Source: Polynucleobacter sp. IMCC 30228
Lineage (GTDB): Bacteria > Pseudomonadota > Gammaproteobacteria > Burkholderiales > Burkholderiaceae
NCBI RefSeq assembly: GCF_021395205.1
Contig: NZ_JAJVCS010000005.1
Span: forward strand, 62,001 to 126,000
Direction: 5' to 3'
Length of the DNA stretch: 64,000 bases
The position numbers and the translations under genes were made by a program. Numbering within the stretch: the first letter of the stretch is position 1; each line of letters begins with the position of its first letter. This document shows positions 28,718-37,333 of the stretch, piece after piece. The notes under the pieces are model-generated. The model saw only the letters and a list, made by a program, of their open reading frames with translations, ran no database searches and was not told the origin of the DNA.

Positions 28718-29584
28718 ATGTACATACAAAAGTTAGATTTGCTAGATAATTTTAAAAACCTTGTTTGTCCAGGCTGTAAGAATTCTTTCTCAAGTTTTAG
28801 TAAGGCAGAAAATAATCTAAACTGTCAGTTTTGTGCTCAAAGTTTTAAGTTTCATAACAATATATTTATCAGCAATCAAAATATTAGCCCAGAATACTTC
28901 GATAAGAAATATGATTTTATGGAGTCTGGAAATGAATTACCAGAAATTCAAAGCTTATGTTACCGTAGACAAAAGCTAGAAGTTGAAAAAATTTTTAAAG
29001 CTGGAGATGTGATTCTAGATCTTGGTTGTGGACCATCTACCTGTTATGAAAAGCCAGAAGGTAGCTATCTCATAGGAGTTGAGCCCTCATATCCCTCGAT
29101 AAGACTAAATAGTAAAATAGATCTCGGTATTTGCGGTTCGGCGACAGATCTTCCTCTGGCTGAAAGATCGATCGATTGTGTGGTGATGTTTTATTCAATT
29201 CATCATATGAATTCAGTTTCTATCAATCAAAATAAAATTATTCTCAGTAAAGTCCTTGCTGAATGCGCAAGAATAATAAGACCCGGAGGTAAAGTCATAA
29301 TTTTTGATATGAATCCTTGGTTTCCTGTTTGGTTACTTCAAGGCTTAACCTGGAATGCGCTTAAAAAATCCCTCAAAGAAAAATTAGATATGTATTTTTG
29401 GCGAGAGTCTGAATTAAAAAAAATAGCATCTACTGCTTTTAAGGGGATAGAATTTACTTTTGAAACAAAAACCTATAGAAGTTCGGGCCTACTTAGATTT
29501 GCCCCAATTTTTAGTTTGCCAAATTTTAAGGTTCCAAGATTTTTATATCCATTTCAAGTTAAAAAGTATGAGTGGACTACATAA
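28718..29584 (+). CDS. Zinc-ribbon class I SAM-dependent methyltransferase
   Basis: A 288-residue protein. The N-terminus has a four-Cys zinc ribbon (C17, C20, C36, C39), as in methyltransferases with a Trm112-like or ribosomal-RNA-methylase-like head. The SAM core follows, with motif I ILDLGCGPST at about 99-108, LPLAERSIDCVVMFYSIHH in the middle and PGGKVIIFDMNPW after it. A single isolated plus-strand gene in an otherwise minus-strand stretch, it must carry its own promoter in the 275-nt gap upstream; a TATAAT occurs at 28673-28678 but without a good -35. Likely substrate a sugar or lipid intermediate; unproven. Confidence 0.75.
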   Translation: MYIQKLDLLDNFKNLVCPGCKNSFSSFSKAENNLNCQFCAQSFKFHNNIFISNQNISPEYFDKKYDFMESGNELPEIQSLCYRRQKLEVEKIFKAGDVILDLGCGPSTCYEKPEGSYLIGVEPSYPSIRLNSKIDLGICGSATDLPLAERSIDCVVMFYSIHHMNSVSINQNKIILSKVLAECARIIRPGGKVIIFDMNPWFPVWLLQGLTWNALKKSLKEKLDMYFWRESELKKIASTAFKGIEFTFETKTYRSSGLLRFAPIFSLPNFKVPRFLYPFQVKKYEWTT

Positions 29585-29704
29585 CTGAATTTTTTTGCAA
29601 CACAAGCCTGCCTGCAATGTATATTTTGAAAAGTTAGTGCTATATTTACTTTCACCATTCATTAGCAATCACAAGCTCTTAGGACATGGATATTTTTTTA
29701 TTAT

Positions 29705-30763
29705 TTAATCTTGTTTTAATTTGTCCACTACCAAATCGCATATCAACTTATTTCCAAATTGAGTATGATGGCCATTCCAAACCATTTTTTCAGGAAAACT
29801 TCTAAATTTAGATAAAGGATCAATAATTTCTATGTCCAATTTTCTAGCAAATTTATGAATAAGAGCTAATTCTGATTTTTCCTTTTCCGTCAGCCCTTGG
29901 GGGCGGGGATCTTGATAGTCAAATATTAAGATTTTTCTAGCACTAATGGTTGAAAATTTTTCAAGGGAAAATTTAACTATCTCGGGAATGGACGCAGCAC
30001 TAGGATGCTTAAGGCTCATTCTTGGGGCTGCGGGTGTTATTTCAAGATAATCCATCACCTCATTAGCAACAAATGATTTATTGCGAAGCTCGCCAGCTAA
30101 ATTCATAAAACCGGACTGTTTAGCTTTGTAATCCTCAATTGAAATGGGTATGGAGTAGCCAATTTTTCCATTATCAAAGATTACTGCAGGCTTTGAAAAA
30201 CCTGATCTAAAAAATAATTGATCTCTTGCAAATCCATTACCCACTAAAATTGCTAGTATTACTACATCATATTGTTTAGTTATTAACTCCAAGTCTGCCC
30301 TCAGTATCGATTGGGCTACACCGTAACCAAATATTCCACCATTATCTACTTCTGCCCTTAAATTGTATTCAACGCAGGCTGGCCAAGTTTCTTGATCCCC
30401 AACTTGGTAACCAAAAGTAAAGCTATCTCCAACTGCTAATATTTTAAAGAATTTTTTTTTGAATTTAATATGATTTCCATTACCCCTAAATCCATTTTTA
30501 TTTACTGTTAAACGCCCCATTGTCCATTTTTCAATTTCTTTACTATCAAAAAATGGTCTTGGAAGTGATCCTAAGCGCTTATCAAATTTTGTTAGCGCAA
30601 CATCTATATTTTCATCTAAATAGCCGGTATTTGTATTGACATAATCGAATGCGCAGCTAATATCACATGTCTTTAAAATATATGATCGATAGCCTGCTTC
30701 AATTAGAAAAAACAAGATAACTGTAAAGGAGATATTAATAATAAATATTATTAGTATTTTCAT
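29705..30763 (-). CDS. Membrane-anchored SGNH/GDSL hydrolase-like protein
   Basis: A 352-residue protein with an N-terminal membrane anchor (residues 3-21) and an extracytoplasmic SGNH domain. Block I is GDSFTFG with the catalytic Ser at about 114. The block II Gly is in the FGYGVAQS stretch, the block III Asn is in VGNGFARD, and the C-terminal His is in WNGHHTQFG (about 332-333). All SGNH landmarks are present, so it is probably an active esterase or acyltransferase on the periplasmic face, for example adding or removing O-acetyl groups on glycan. It is last in a three-gene minus-strand unit, 9 nt after the NUDIX gene. Confidence 0.75.
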   Translation of the reverse strand: MKILIIFIINISFTVILFFLIEAGYRSYILKTCDISCAFDYVNTNTGYLDENIDVALTKFDKRLGSLPRPFFDSKEIEKWTMGRLTVNKNGFRGNGNHIKFKKKFFKILAVGDSFTFGYQVGDQETWPACVEYNLRAEVDNGGIFGYGVAQSILRADLELITKQYDVVILAILVGNGFARDQLFFRSGFSKPAVIFDNGKIGYSIPISIEDYKAKQSGFMNLAGELRNKSFVANEVMDYLEITPAAPRMSLKHPSAASIPEIVKFSLEKFSTISARKILIFDYQDPRPQGLTEKEKSELALIHKFARKLDIEIIDPLSKFRSFPEKMVWNGHHTQFGNKLICDLVVDKLKQD

Positions 30764-30772
30764 ATTTATTAG

Positions 30773-31465
30773 CTACACCAATCCTCTTAGGCGCGCTTGG
30801 CAAAATGCTGAGATTGTATGAGTTTCTTGTATTTCACTTGCCAAAAGTAAAGATTCAAACTCTTTCACAGAGTAGCGCTCAATTGCTTCTACTCCCTCAT
30901 CTAATTGAGGCGATCCTAATGATGTTAGTTTGGTAAAAAAAAGATAGGAGCCATTGGCAAACAAATTAGTAGTGCCATAAATAAAACCCAATGGTACCAA
31001 TTCACCTGCAACGCCCCCGATTTCTTCAAGGAGTTCTTGGCGCGCCGTTTGCTCTATTGTCGCCATATCATCAATTGCTCCTCGCGGAATTTCTAGGATT
31101 GATTTACGCAAGGCATGACGAAAATGACGAATTAAAATAATTTTATTTTCAAAAATGGGAAGTACAGCAACCCCTTCATTATTACGATTCATGGTTCTGG
31201 TATGTAATCGAATATCGCCATCAGAAAACTCCACCGCATCTCGAATGACAGTTACCCAAGGATCTTCTGAAATTATTCCTACATGTGACCCTTCTAAAGG
31301 CAAGCCAAGGGCTTGATTGCGAAGAAGCGATGCTTGTTCTGCGGCATATATTTTTTGTGGATCAAATACAATTTTCACGCTACCTAAATTGTTGGCAAAG
31401 TGATGGGGATGTTTTCTTGCAAACTCCAGATAGTATTCAATGCGTTTATGAAAAGAGGAATCCAT
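30773..31465 (-). CDS. NUDIX hydrolase, ADP-ribose pyrophosphatase-like
   Basis: A 230-residue protein. The NUDIX box region reads GAIDDM...QELLEEIGG, preceded by LEIPR, the usual lead-in of ADP-ribose pyrophosphatases. The spacing is canonical and the metal-binding Glu residues of the EEIG part are kept, but the first box Glu is Ala and the Arg of RE is Gln. The first 80 residues are an added N-terminal region. The likely role is hydrolysis of a nucleoside diphosphate linked to a sugar or another group. It is 14 nt after the EamA gene and 9 nt before the SGNH gene. Confidence 0.78.
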   Translation of the reverse strand: MDSSFHKRIEYYLEFARKHPHHFANNLGSVKIVFDPQKIYAAEQASLLRNQALGLPLEGSHVGIISEDPWVTVIRDAVEFSDGDIRLHTRTMNRNNEGVAVLPIFENKIILIRHFRHALRKSILEIPRGAIDDMATIEQTARQELLEEIGGVAGELVPLGFIYGTTNLFANGSYLFFTKLTSLGSPQLDEGVEAIERYSVKEFESLLLASEIQETHTISAFCQARLRGLV

Positions 31466-31479
31466 CAGTATTTATTTCA

Positions 31480-32331
31480 TTAGTTAGTAAATTTACCTAC
31501 TGCCAGTAGCATGACGCCAATCGTTACGGTACTTACTCCTATCCAGCGCACCGCCGTAATGCGCTCCTTCAGGACAAACGCTCCAATGAGAACAGAAAAA
31601 ATAATGCTAGTTTCTCGAATGGCGCTAACCCCGCCAACGCTGGCCTTACTCAAAGACCATATAAAAATCCAAAAGGAAGTTAATCCCAGTATGCCTGTGA
31701 GCGCAGTATTTTTCCATTCCACGATCCAAATTTTAAGCGCTTTACCTTGGGTTGCCCATAGGGCGTAGGCAATAAAAACCAAGCCATCCCAAAAGACAAG
31801 GTGCGCTGTAAAGGAGAAAACACTACCGGTATAACGTACCCCATAGGCATCAAGAACCGAATAAAGGGCAACGGTTGCTGCAGCAAATCCCGCCAAAAGA
31901 AAAACAAAGACAGTTACCTGCTTTTTTAATCCATCGGTGACTAAAAAACACACCCCTGCACAGACACAAAAAATACCCAAAAGAGCAATGATTCCCGGCC
32001 TTTCTCCGAGGGCAAAAAAGGCAATGATCACTGCCAGTACAGGACATAATCCTCGAGCCAAGGGGTAAGCCAGGCTTAGTTGGGTATTTTGATAGAGCTT
32101 TGCTAGTGCAACCTTATAGGCAAAATGAATCAGAACGGAGAGGGCAATAATGCAAAATGCCCAGTTTGATAGTGGGCTTGCTTTAAAGAGTAAAAGACCA
32201 CACACCAAGGTAGTAGCCACACTCATGCCCCCGATGGCAATAATTTGGTTACTATTGGATTTGATGAGGGCGTGCCACGAGGCATGCAAGAGAGCGGCTG
32301 CGATTAATGCAGCAACAACAAAAATGTCCAA
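31480..32331 (-). CDS. EamA/DMT family transporter
   Basis: A 283-residue inner-membrane protein with ten hydrophobic helices arranged as two repeats of five, typical of the drug/metabolite transporter superfamily (EamA, PF00892). The repeat ends ALGERPGIIALLGI and FVLKERITAVRWIGV carry the conserved Gly/Glu-Arg turn of each half. Substrate cannot be predicted; family members export amino acids, sugars or nucleotide-like compounds, and some act on polyprenyl-linked sugars. It is first in the unit with NUDIX and SGNH. Codon composition here is visibly less AT-rich than in the genes to the left. Confidence 0.82.
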   Translation of the reverse strand: MDIFVVAALIAAALLHASWHALIKSNSNQIIAIGGMSVATTLVCGLLLFKASPLSNWAFCIIALSVLIHFAYKVALAKLYQNTQLSLAYPLARGLCPVLAVIIAFFALGERPGIIALLGIFCVCAGVCFLVTDGLKKQVTVFVFLLAGFAAATVALYSVLDAYGVRYTGSVFSFTAHLVFWDGLVFIAYALWATQGKALKIWIVEWKNTALTGILGLTSFWIFIWSLSKASVGGVSAIRETSIIFSVLIGAFVLKERITAVRWIGVSTVTIGVMLLAVGKFTN

Positions 32332-32448
32332 TTTATCCAGTATTTATAATAATTAAAAAGAATGGCCGCTTTAGGGTGATAGACATCATTTTAGTTGTTT
32401 ATCCATAATTCTTATTGGTTTTTCTGCCCAATTGATTAAGGCACTGTA

Positions 32449-33216
32449 TTAAGTCATGGCCAATCTGGCGCACTGCTTCATCACCCGGTGTCTTAGCATC
32501 CTTCGAGGCATCTTTTGCCAGATAGCTTGCTCTCCTTTCACTTCTTCAAAATATTCTCGAATCACTATGGGATGACTACGATCTTTGCGATAAATCGTGC
32601 ATTCCATCCATAGGGGAATGTCATTGGTATGTTCAGGCGATTGGGCAAAGGTAATCCCATCAAAAGCGGGGTGATTATTTAGGATCTTGCTATAGCCTTC
32701 AACCGTAATATAGGCTTGCCAACGTTCATCTTCATATAAGGCTAATGCCACCTCTTCTTTTAGAGGGTCTAAATTATTAGCTCTTGCCAGTCTTAACAAG
32801 GCTAACAAGGTTTGTTTAGGTACCAACACCTGTAAATCAATCCACGCTTGTAATTCGGCTACTTCAAGAGCTAAATGCTTTGCTGTTGTCGCGATTTCTT
32901 TCTCAATCAAGTTAGTAAGCAGCTTAATGGGTAGCACAAGATGCGTATTTGGAGGTGGCGCTTTGATCGCTTGTTGATTTTTCGCCTTAGTACCACTAGC
33001 TTCTTTGATTGACGAAGTAGCTGCGGGCTTATTTTCTACTTTATCTAAATCATCATCTAATAGATCTTCCTGGATATTGGCTAAAGAAAAATGAGGTGAA
33101 GTAGCTTCAGTTAATGTTTTGGGTAAAACGCCAAAATCGCGTTGTGCTAGTTCTTTTAAGGTATAGGTACGTTTACCCATTTTTTTAATTGTGGTTTGAT
33201 TTGCTTTCATGCGCAC
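32449..33216 (-). CDS. bet: Phage Bet/RecT-family single-strand annealing protein
   Basis: A 255-residue protein. The second half matches the RecT/Bet family: LARANNLDPLKEEVAL, ITVEGYSKILNNHPAFDG, CTIYRKDRSHPIVIREYF, and MPRRMLRHRVMKQCARLA. These proteins anneal complementary single strands in phage recombination. The first 90 residues are a charged low-complexity extension not usual for the family. The protein ends right after the ARLA motif, where Bet homologues usually continue (GFGGIYD-like), so the C-terminus looks clipped. It overlaps the exonuclease gene by 10 nt, as a functional pair would. No other phage structural gene is nearby. Confidence 0.82.
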   Translation of the reverse strand: MRMKANQTTIKKMGKRTYTLKELAQRDFGVLPKTLTEATSPHFSLANIQEDLLDDDLDKVENKPAATSSIKEASGTKAKNQQAIKAPPPNTHLVLPIKLLTNLIEKEIATTAKHLALEVAELQAWIDLQVLVPKQTLLALLRLARANNLDPLKEEVALALYEDERWQAYITVEGYSKILNNHPAFDGITFAQSPEHTNDIPLWMECTIYRKDRSHPIVIREYFEEVKGEQAIWQKMPRRMLRHRVMKQCARLAMT

Positions 33217-34229
33217 TCTCCCGTCTGAATCCTAGTTGATACCTTTACAGAATTTGCAAGCTCCTTAATCACTAATCTTCGCGAGTTTTGGATCGGCACT
33301 TGGTATTGAGAAATCATTTCAGGATGCTCTAGTTCTAGTCTTTTGCTATCTAAGCGATAGCTTTGCTTTGGGCTCTTCCAAGTCGCTAAGACTTGGCCTT
33401 GATAGGTGAGAAGCTCAGCTTCCCCCATCTGCTCCATGATGGTTTGCTTGATATGAGAGATCTCAAGCTCTTTAGATTTAATCTCACTATTTAACAGCTG
33501 TAACTTAGCAGTCAGTTCATAGATGACTGGTTTAGCTTCTATGGCTTTACCAGCTACTTCCTTTTTAAAGAGGTTTTGGTAGTCGGTTTCGCACTGCGCA
33601 GGTGGTGGAGTATCTGACAATACATAGTCATTCCAAAAGGCAGCGGCTTTAGTAATGATTAAATCTTCTAGTTCTTTATCTCGATAGACCTCATAAATTC
33701 TAAAATCACTTTTACCAAAAAGGACGGCCACATCACATCTCTCCAAATTAGTAATTGCCAAATACCAAAGGCATTGCACTAGGTAACTCATTGGCACTTC
33801 ATCAGTTCCCAATTCGCCCCAATCCGATTGGTTAAAGGGGCTGGCTGTTTTGCACTCTAAAAGGTGGGCAGCAGCGCAAGAACCATCAGGATTAAATAGA
33901 GGTTCAGAATCAATGGCACTATCCAAGCTTGACTTAAAGATAAAGCGATCGATATGGCCCACCATAAAGGGGTAGGTGGGGTGAGCAACACCTTCTTCGC
34001 TATGTACTAGGGCGTAGCCTGTTTGAGTGGCGTATTCAGATGCAACAAAGCTTTCTGCAAAAGACCCAAAGCGCACTGGCAGGTTATCTACCTTATTAAC
34101 TATACGACCAGTTTTCTCAAGCCAGACGTCTAAAGCAGTGCGGTATTTAGAAAACCCTAAAATCGCACCGATATCGGAGCCGCCTAGGTATTTGGTGCGA
34201 TTGGCTGTAAAATCTTGATTATTAAGCAT
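33207..34229 (-). CDS. YqaJ/lambda-type phage exonuclease
   Basis: A 340-residue protein of the YqaJ viral recombinase family (PF09588). The N-terminal motif GGSDIGAILG is at about 16-25, an FGSFAES Glu near 59, GHIDR at about 91-95 and ECK at about 125-127, which together form the D-ExK nuclease site. The segment from about 225 to 270 is coiled coil. It would degrade one strand from double-strand ends and hand the other to Bet. A clear ribosome site, AGGAGAG, precedes the start. The gene is divergent from the XRE regulator across a palindromic operator-like site. Confidence 0.85.
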   Translation of the reverse strand: MLNNQDFTANRTKYLGGSDIGAILGFSKYRTALDVWLEKTGRIVNKVDNLPVRFGSFAESFVASEYATQTGYALVHSEEGVAHPTYPFMVGHIDRFIFKSSLDSAIDSEPLFNPDGSCAAAHLLECKTASPFNQSDWGELGTDEVPMSYLVQCLWYLAITNLERCDVAVLFGKSDFRIYEVYRDKELEDLIITKAAAFWNDYVLSDTPPPAQCETDYQNLFKKEVAGKAIEAKPVIYELTAKLQLLNSEIKSKELEISHIKQTIMEQMGEAELLTYQGQVLATWKSPKQSYRLDSKRLELEHPEMISQYQVPIQNSRRLVIKELANSVKVSTRIQTGECA

Positions 34230-34249
34230 ATTTACTCTCCTAAATTAAA

Positions 34250-34279
34250 TAATCATTATCTCTTAATGAGTAATGATTA
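34250..34279. promoter_or_regulatory. Palindromic operator-like site between exonuclease and XRE genes
   Basis: TAATCATTA (34250-34258) and TAATGATTA (34271-34279) are a perfect 9-bp inverted repeat with a 12-nt spacer, and another TAATGA sits in the spacer at 34264-34269. A -10-like TATTAT at 34282-34287 abuts it. The arrangement suits autoregulation by the adjacent XRE protein together with control of the divergent recombination pair. Confidence 0.6.
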
Positions 34280-34301
34280 CCTATTATAAGGTATTAATTA
34301 C

Positions 34302-34541
34302 TTGATTACAAGTGGGCAAATTAGAGCGGCTAGAGCGCTATTGAAATGGACAGGTAAAGAGCTTGCCGAGGCTTCTGGGGTAGCTTTTTCTACGCTAATG
34401 CGACTAGAGCCAGGGGAGGGTGTACCGGGCGCTCAAGCTAAAACCCTGGACGCTATTCAAAAAGCCTTTGAATCAGCTGGCATCGAATTCATAGGCACCC
34501 CAGACTCTGGAGCAGGGGTGCGTTGGAAGTTACCCCGGTAA
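34302..34541 (+). CDS. XRE-family HTH regulator
   Basis: A 79-residue protein consisting of one helix-turn-helix domain: ARALLKWTGKELAEASGVAFSTLMRLEPG in residues 9-37, then ALDAIQ-type helix and GIEFIG, the classic short XRE/Cro fold. The start is TTG at 34302, supported by AAGG at 34288-34291. It is probably a repressor of its own gene and of the divergent exonuclease-annealase genes, because a perfect inverted repeat lies between. Phage and integrative-element origin is likely. The next gene begins 4 nt after the stop. Confidence 0.8.
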   Translation: MITSGQIRAARALLKWTGKELAEASGVAFSTLMRLEPGEGVPGAQAKTLDAIQKAFESAGIEFIGTPDSGAGVRWKLPR

Positions 34542-34545
34542 CACC

Positions 34546-34986
34546 ATGAAACACCCCGTTTTAAAGTCTCCCGCCCAGGTTTTACTAGAAGGGCAAATTG
34601 ATGCAGATCTTCTGAGTGCTGGCTTTACCAAAAAGACGGCTCGCGCTAAGGCGATGTTAGTAGCTGCTATTTTATTGGTGCGTGACTATATTGCAAATCC
34701 GGTAGAGGTTCCTAGTGAAGTAGACAAAACAGGCAGACGCAAAAGTGGTGCTAAAAATAAAGAGGCTTTGCGAACATATTTGTACTCCACCTTATTTTCG
34801 ATCTGGGTTTTAGAGTTTGGAGTTCACCCCAAAATTAATAACAAACACAATCTTCCTACCCCGTTTACTAAATTTGCCGCGCCTATTCTGAAGCGGGAAA
34901 AATTTGGAAAATTTATCGATCATGCAGAAAAATATCAGTCGTATCGTGCCAAGGCAATTGCGCTGATTGAATCCGATCCTGAGTGA
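34546..34986 (+). CDS. Hypothetical protein, phage-block neighbour
   Basis: A 146-residue basic soluble protein with no recognised domain. It contains a helix-rich N-terminus (LLSAGFTKKTARAKAMLVAAILLV), a central polar segment with RRKSGAKNKEALRTYLY, and a positively charged C-terminus. It begins 4 nt after the XRE gene, so the two are one unit. The KSGAKNKE stretch could bind nucleic acid. No membrane helix and no signal peptide. It is probably an accessory gene of the same mobile or phage-derived block. Confidence 0.55.
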   Translation: MKHPVLKSPAQVLLEGQIDADLLSAGFTKKTARAKAMLVAAILLVRDYIANPVEVPSEVDKTGRRKSGAKNKEALRTYLYSTLFSIWVLEFGVHPKINNKHNLPTPFTKFAAPILKREKFGKFIDHAEKYQSYRAKAIALIESDPE

Positions 34987-35069
34987 ACTGAAGAAATTAC
35001 CCCTATTTCCGGGGGGTACTTGGGCCCAATAGGCTGTCAAAAAGCCGTTCTTTTTAAGAAAATTTAAGG

Positions 35070-35098
35070 GTGTCGTTTTGACACTTTTTTATTTTTTT
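35070..35098 (+). terminator. Intrinsic terminator after the XRE unit
   Basis: GTGTC (35070-35074), loop GTTTT, GACAC (35080-35084), then T6-A-T7 to 35098. Flanking A/G bases upstream can pair with the first T bases to lengthen the stem. It stands 84 nt after the 34546 gene and just ahead of the frameshifted gene at 35113. Confidence 0.6.
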
Positions 35099-35112
35099 AT
35101 AAAGGAATTATC

Positions 35113-36071
35113 ATGAATCAAAATCGTAAGACCGTATCTACTGGCCCAGTAACACAAGAGGGCAAAGCCATTGCATCAAAAATGCAACCACCAAAGGCAT
35201 CTTTGCTAAGGCGTATTTACCTTGGGAAGACCCGACAGAGCAGCACGCTCTAGTTCAAGGTTTAGTAAAAACCTGGAAAGCTGATCAGCATCCAGAGCGC
35301 ATGACGTTTATTCGCGATATCGAAGAGGCAGATCTGCGCCTCTCGCGGGCGATGAACTTTGAGCGGATTCAAATTGAAGCGGCAATGCAAAGCTTGGATG
35401 TGGCACTGGAGTTTTGTCAAAAAGCTGGCTTTGCGCCCAGCACCCATCTTTCGATGCCACATTGGTATTTTCAAGATGATGAATTGGGTGAGCAAGAAAA
35501 ACGCAGAGCACTATATGTAGATTTAGTGCAAGAAGAAGCATTAGAACTGAAGCGTATGTACAGCGATCACATCGTTCCCACCATTGCCAAAGAGTTCCCC
35601 AATTTGTATTCGTATGTGATGAGCGGGCAAAGAGAAGGCGCCTCATTTATTGCGGTACTTGGCGCGCGGTTTAAGCAGTCAGCGCCAACGCTTAATTTAG
35701 GGGTAGTCAGTAATGAGATTGGTGAAAAATATAAACACCATCTAATATGGGCTTACGCATGGCAGCGGTACGAAATTATCATCGCCGGCATTCGAGCGCG
35801 GGTAGTGGCGCAAATTGTGTCTGACGAGAAAACGATGCGCTATTTAATTGCCGCTCAAAACCGTAAAATCAAAGCTACTCACGCCTTAGCTTCTTTAACC
35901 CATCTAGATTGGCAAAAAGAAGATCGCATTTGTATCGCGCTGCCAGAAGTCCTTAAAGACACACCAGTCCTTAAGGAAGATCCTAAGTTAGTGGAGGCGA
36001 AAAACGTGGAACTGAAAGCCGCTGGTGGACAAGCTAATGACGCTAGCTTTACGGTACGCACTTCAGCCTAA
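35113..36071 (+). pseudogene. Frameshifted gene, hypothetical protein of the 'TGPxTxEGK' type
   Basis: The ATG at 35113 has a good ribosome site (AAAGGA, about 35101-35106). It opens a frame with STGPVTQEGKAIASK, a motif common at the N-terminus of an uncharacterised proteobacterial family (STGPRTPEGK...KHG). Frame 0 stops after about 45 codons. Shifting -1 at the A5 run (35178-35182) continues smoothly as NATTKGIFAKAYLPWEDP and runs on through the 256-residue frame to 36071. So one gene of about 318 residues has lost a base, or there is a sequence error. The body is helical and soluble. Function unknown. Not a clean slippery heptamer, so programmed shifting is less likely. Confidence 0.7.
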
Positions 36072-36080
36072 GGAGTCAGG

Positions 36081-36155
36081 CGGTTTTAATTGGGCCTTGG
36101 CCTACCTATTCGGCTATGAGGATTGGTAGGTCAATGCTGAATTAAACCGTTTTTT
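36081..36155 (+). terminator. Long structured hairpin with T run
   Basis: Inner arms TTGGCCTACC (36097-36106) and GGTAGGTCAA (36125-36134) pair with one G-T wobble. Outer arms CGGTTTTAATT (36081-36091) and AATTAAACCG (36140-36149) pair with a one-base bulge, and T6 follows (36150-36155). It lies just after the frameshifted gene. A terminator is the simplest reading; a structured RNA is possible. Confidence 0.5.
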
Positions 36156-36229
36156 GCAAAACGAACTCCCAGTCATGCGCTAGAGACTCTAGACTTAAAT
36201 GAACTGTGAATCTGCATTAAGATAGGACC

Positions 36230-37312
36230 ATGCCTAGCCCCAATTTGGTGATTTATCACTATTTCGAAAAAGACGCGAGTTACCGCGATAACTTTTTGCA
36301 TTTCTTGGTCTTTGGGGTAGAAACAGAGACTGACTACTTGGTTGTCATTAGCGGTGACTATAGTGTTGACTTACCAAGTCTGCCAAATGTACGTTATCTT
36401 TTTACACCCCCTAAAAAGAGTGATTTTGGGGGTTATGCACACGTCATTAATGCGGGTTTAGACCTTGGCCCTTATGAGCACATCTTTTTTATCAATTCGT
36501 CGGTGCGCGGCCCTTTTTTACCTGCCTATAGTGGACGTTCTTGGACCCATCTCTTTTTAGAGCAAATGCAAGAGGATGTGGGGATGGTGGGGACATCGAT
36601 TTGCACCATCAAAGCCGACTTTCGCCATTCACTGAATTATCAAGCGCGCTTTGGTGGAACACCGCCCTATTCGCATGTACAAACGATGGCCTACGCCCTG
36701 CGTCGCTCCGTTTTAGAAAAACTCATTGAACAGGGCTTTTATGGGGAAGAGCGTGATGCTACCAAAACACTAGCGATTGAAAATTATGAAATCCATCTAT
36801 CCCAATCTGTATTACAGCTTGGTTGGAACTTGCGCTCCTTACTTCCTGAGCTAAACGCTACCGATTATCGCTTACCCCATACCAATCCGAATCCGAGCTC
36901 AACAATAGGGGACCCTAATGAGGTCTTAGGCTATTTTGGGCGCAGTGTTCACCCTTATGAGGTGGTGTTCGTAAAAACCAATCGACACCTTTATACCGAA
37001 GCGTATTTAGCGCGTCTGACCTATTCGATGTGGCAAATCCGCAAGGTGACGATTTCTCCAGCCTTGGTTGCCGCTCCTGCAATTGCCGATTATCTTAAGC
37101 GTATTAGTACAGAGGCACTCTCGATAGAGACTGTCTCAGACTTTAGTTATTTACCCGGGGCAATTGAGGCACAAAATCAATTGCAGATTGCTTTGCAAGA
37201 AAGCAAAATTGCTCAAGAGCATTGCCTCCAGATGCGCAGTTCTACTTCGTGGAGAATTACTGCGCCGCTACGCGCATTTAAAGATTGGCTTTCTGGGGCC
37301 AGTAAAAAATAG
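36230..37312 (+). CDS. Glycosyltransferase-like protein with SWRxTxPLR tail
   Basis: A 360-residue soluble protein. The N-terminal part has the alternating pattern of a nucleotide-sugar enzyme (LVIYHYFEKD, VRYLFTPPKKSDFGGYAHVIN, EHIFFINSSVRGPFL), similar to enzymes that act with RgpF-type rhamnan synthesis proteins. The end holds a coiled-coil stretch from about 310 and the SSTSWRITAPLRAF motif, a signature at the C-terminus of many surface-polysaccharide glycosyltransferases. AGGA upstream suits the start. It is separated from the phage block by a hairpin. The sugar is unknown. Confidence 0.68.
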   Translation: MPSPNLVIYHYFEKDASYRDNFLHFLVFGVETETDYLVVISGDYSVDLPSLPNVRYLFTPPKKSDFGGYAHVINAGLDLGPYEHIFFINSSVRGPFLPAYSGRSWTHLFLEQMQEDVGMVGTSICTIKADFRHSLNYQARFGGTPPYSHVQTMAYALRRSVLEKLIEQGFYGEERDATKTLAIENYEIHLSQSVLQLGWNLRSLLPELNATDYRLPHTNPNPSSTIGDPNEVLGYFGRSVHPYEVVFVKTNRHLYTEAYLARLTYSMWQIRKVTISPALVAAPAIADYLKRISTEALSIETVSDFSYLPGAIEAQNQLQIALQESKIAQEHCLQMRSSTSWRITAPLRAFKDWLSGASKK

Positions 37313-37333
37313 ACGCTGTTTAATAGATTCTGT

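Noticed and set aside
35178..35184. Programmed -1 frameshift in the 35113 gene
   Set aside because: The run is A5 followed by ATG, not a full slippery heptamer, and no strong stimulatory stem follows; a mutation or sequence error is simpler.
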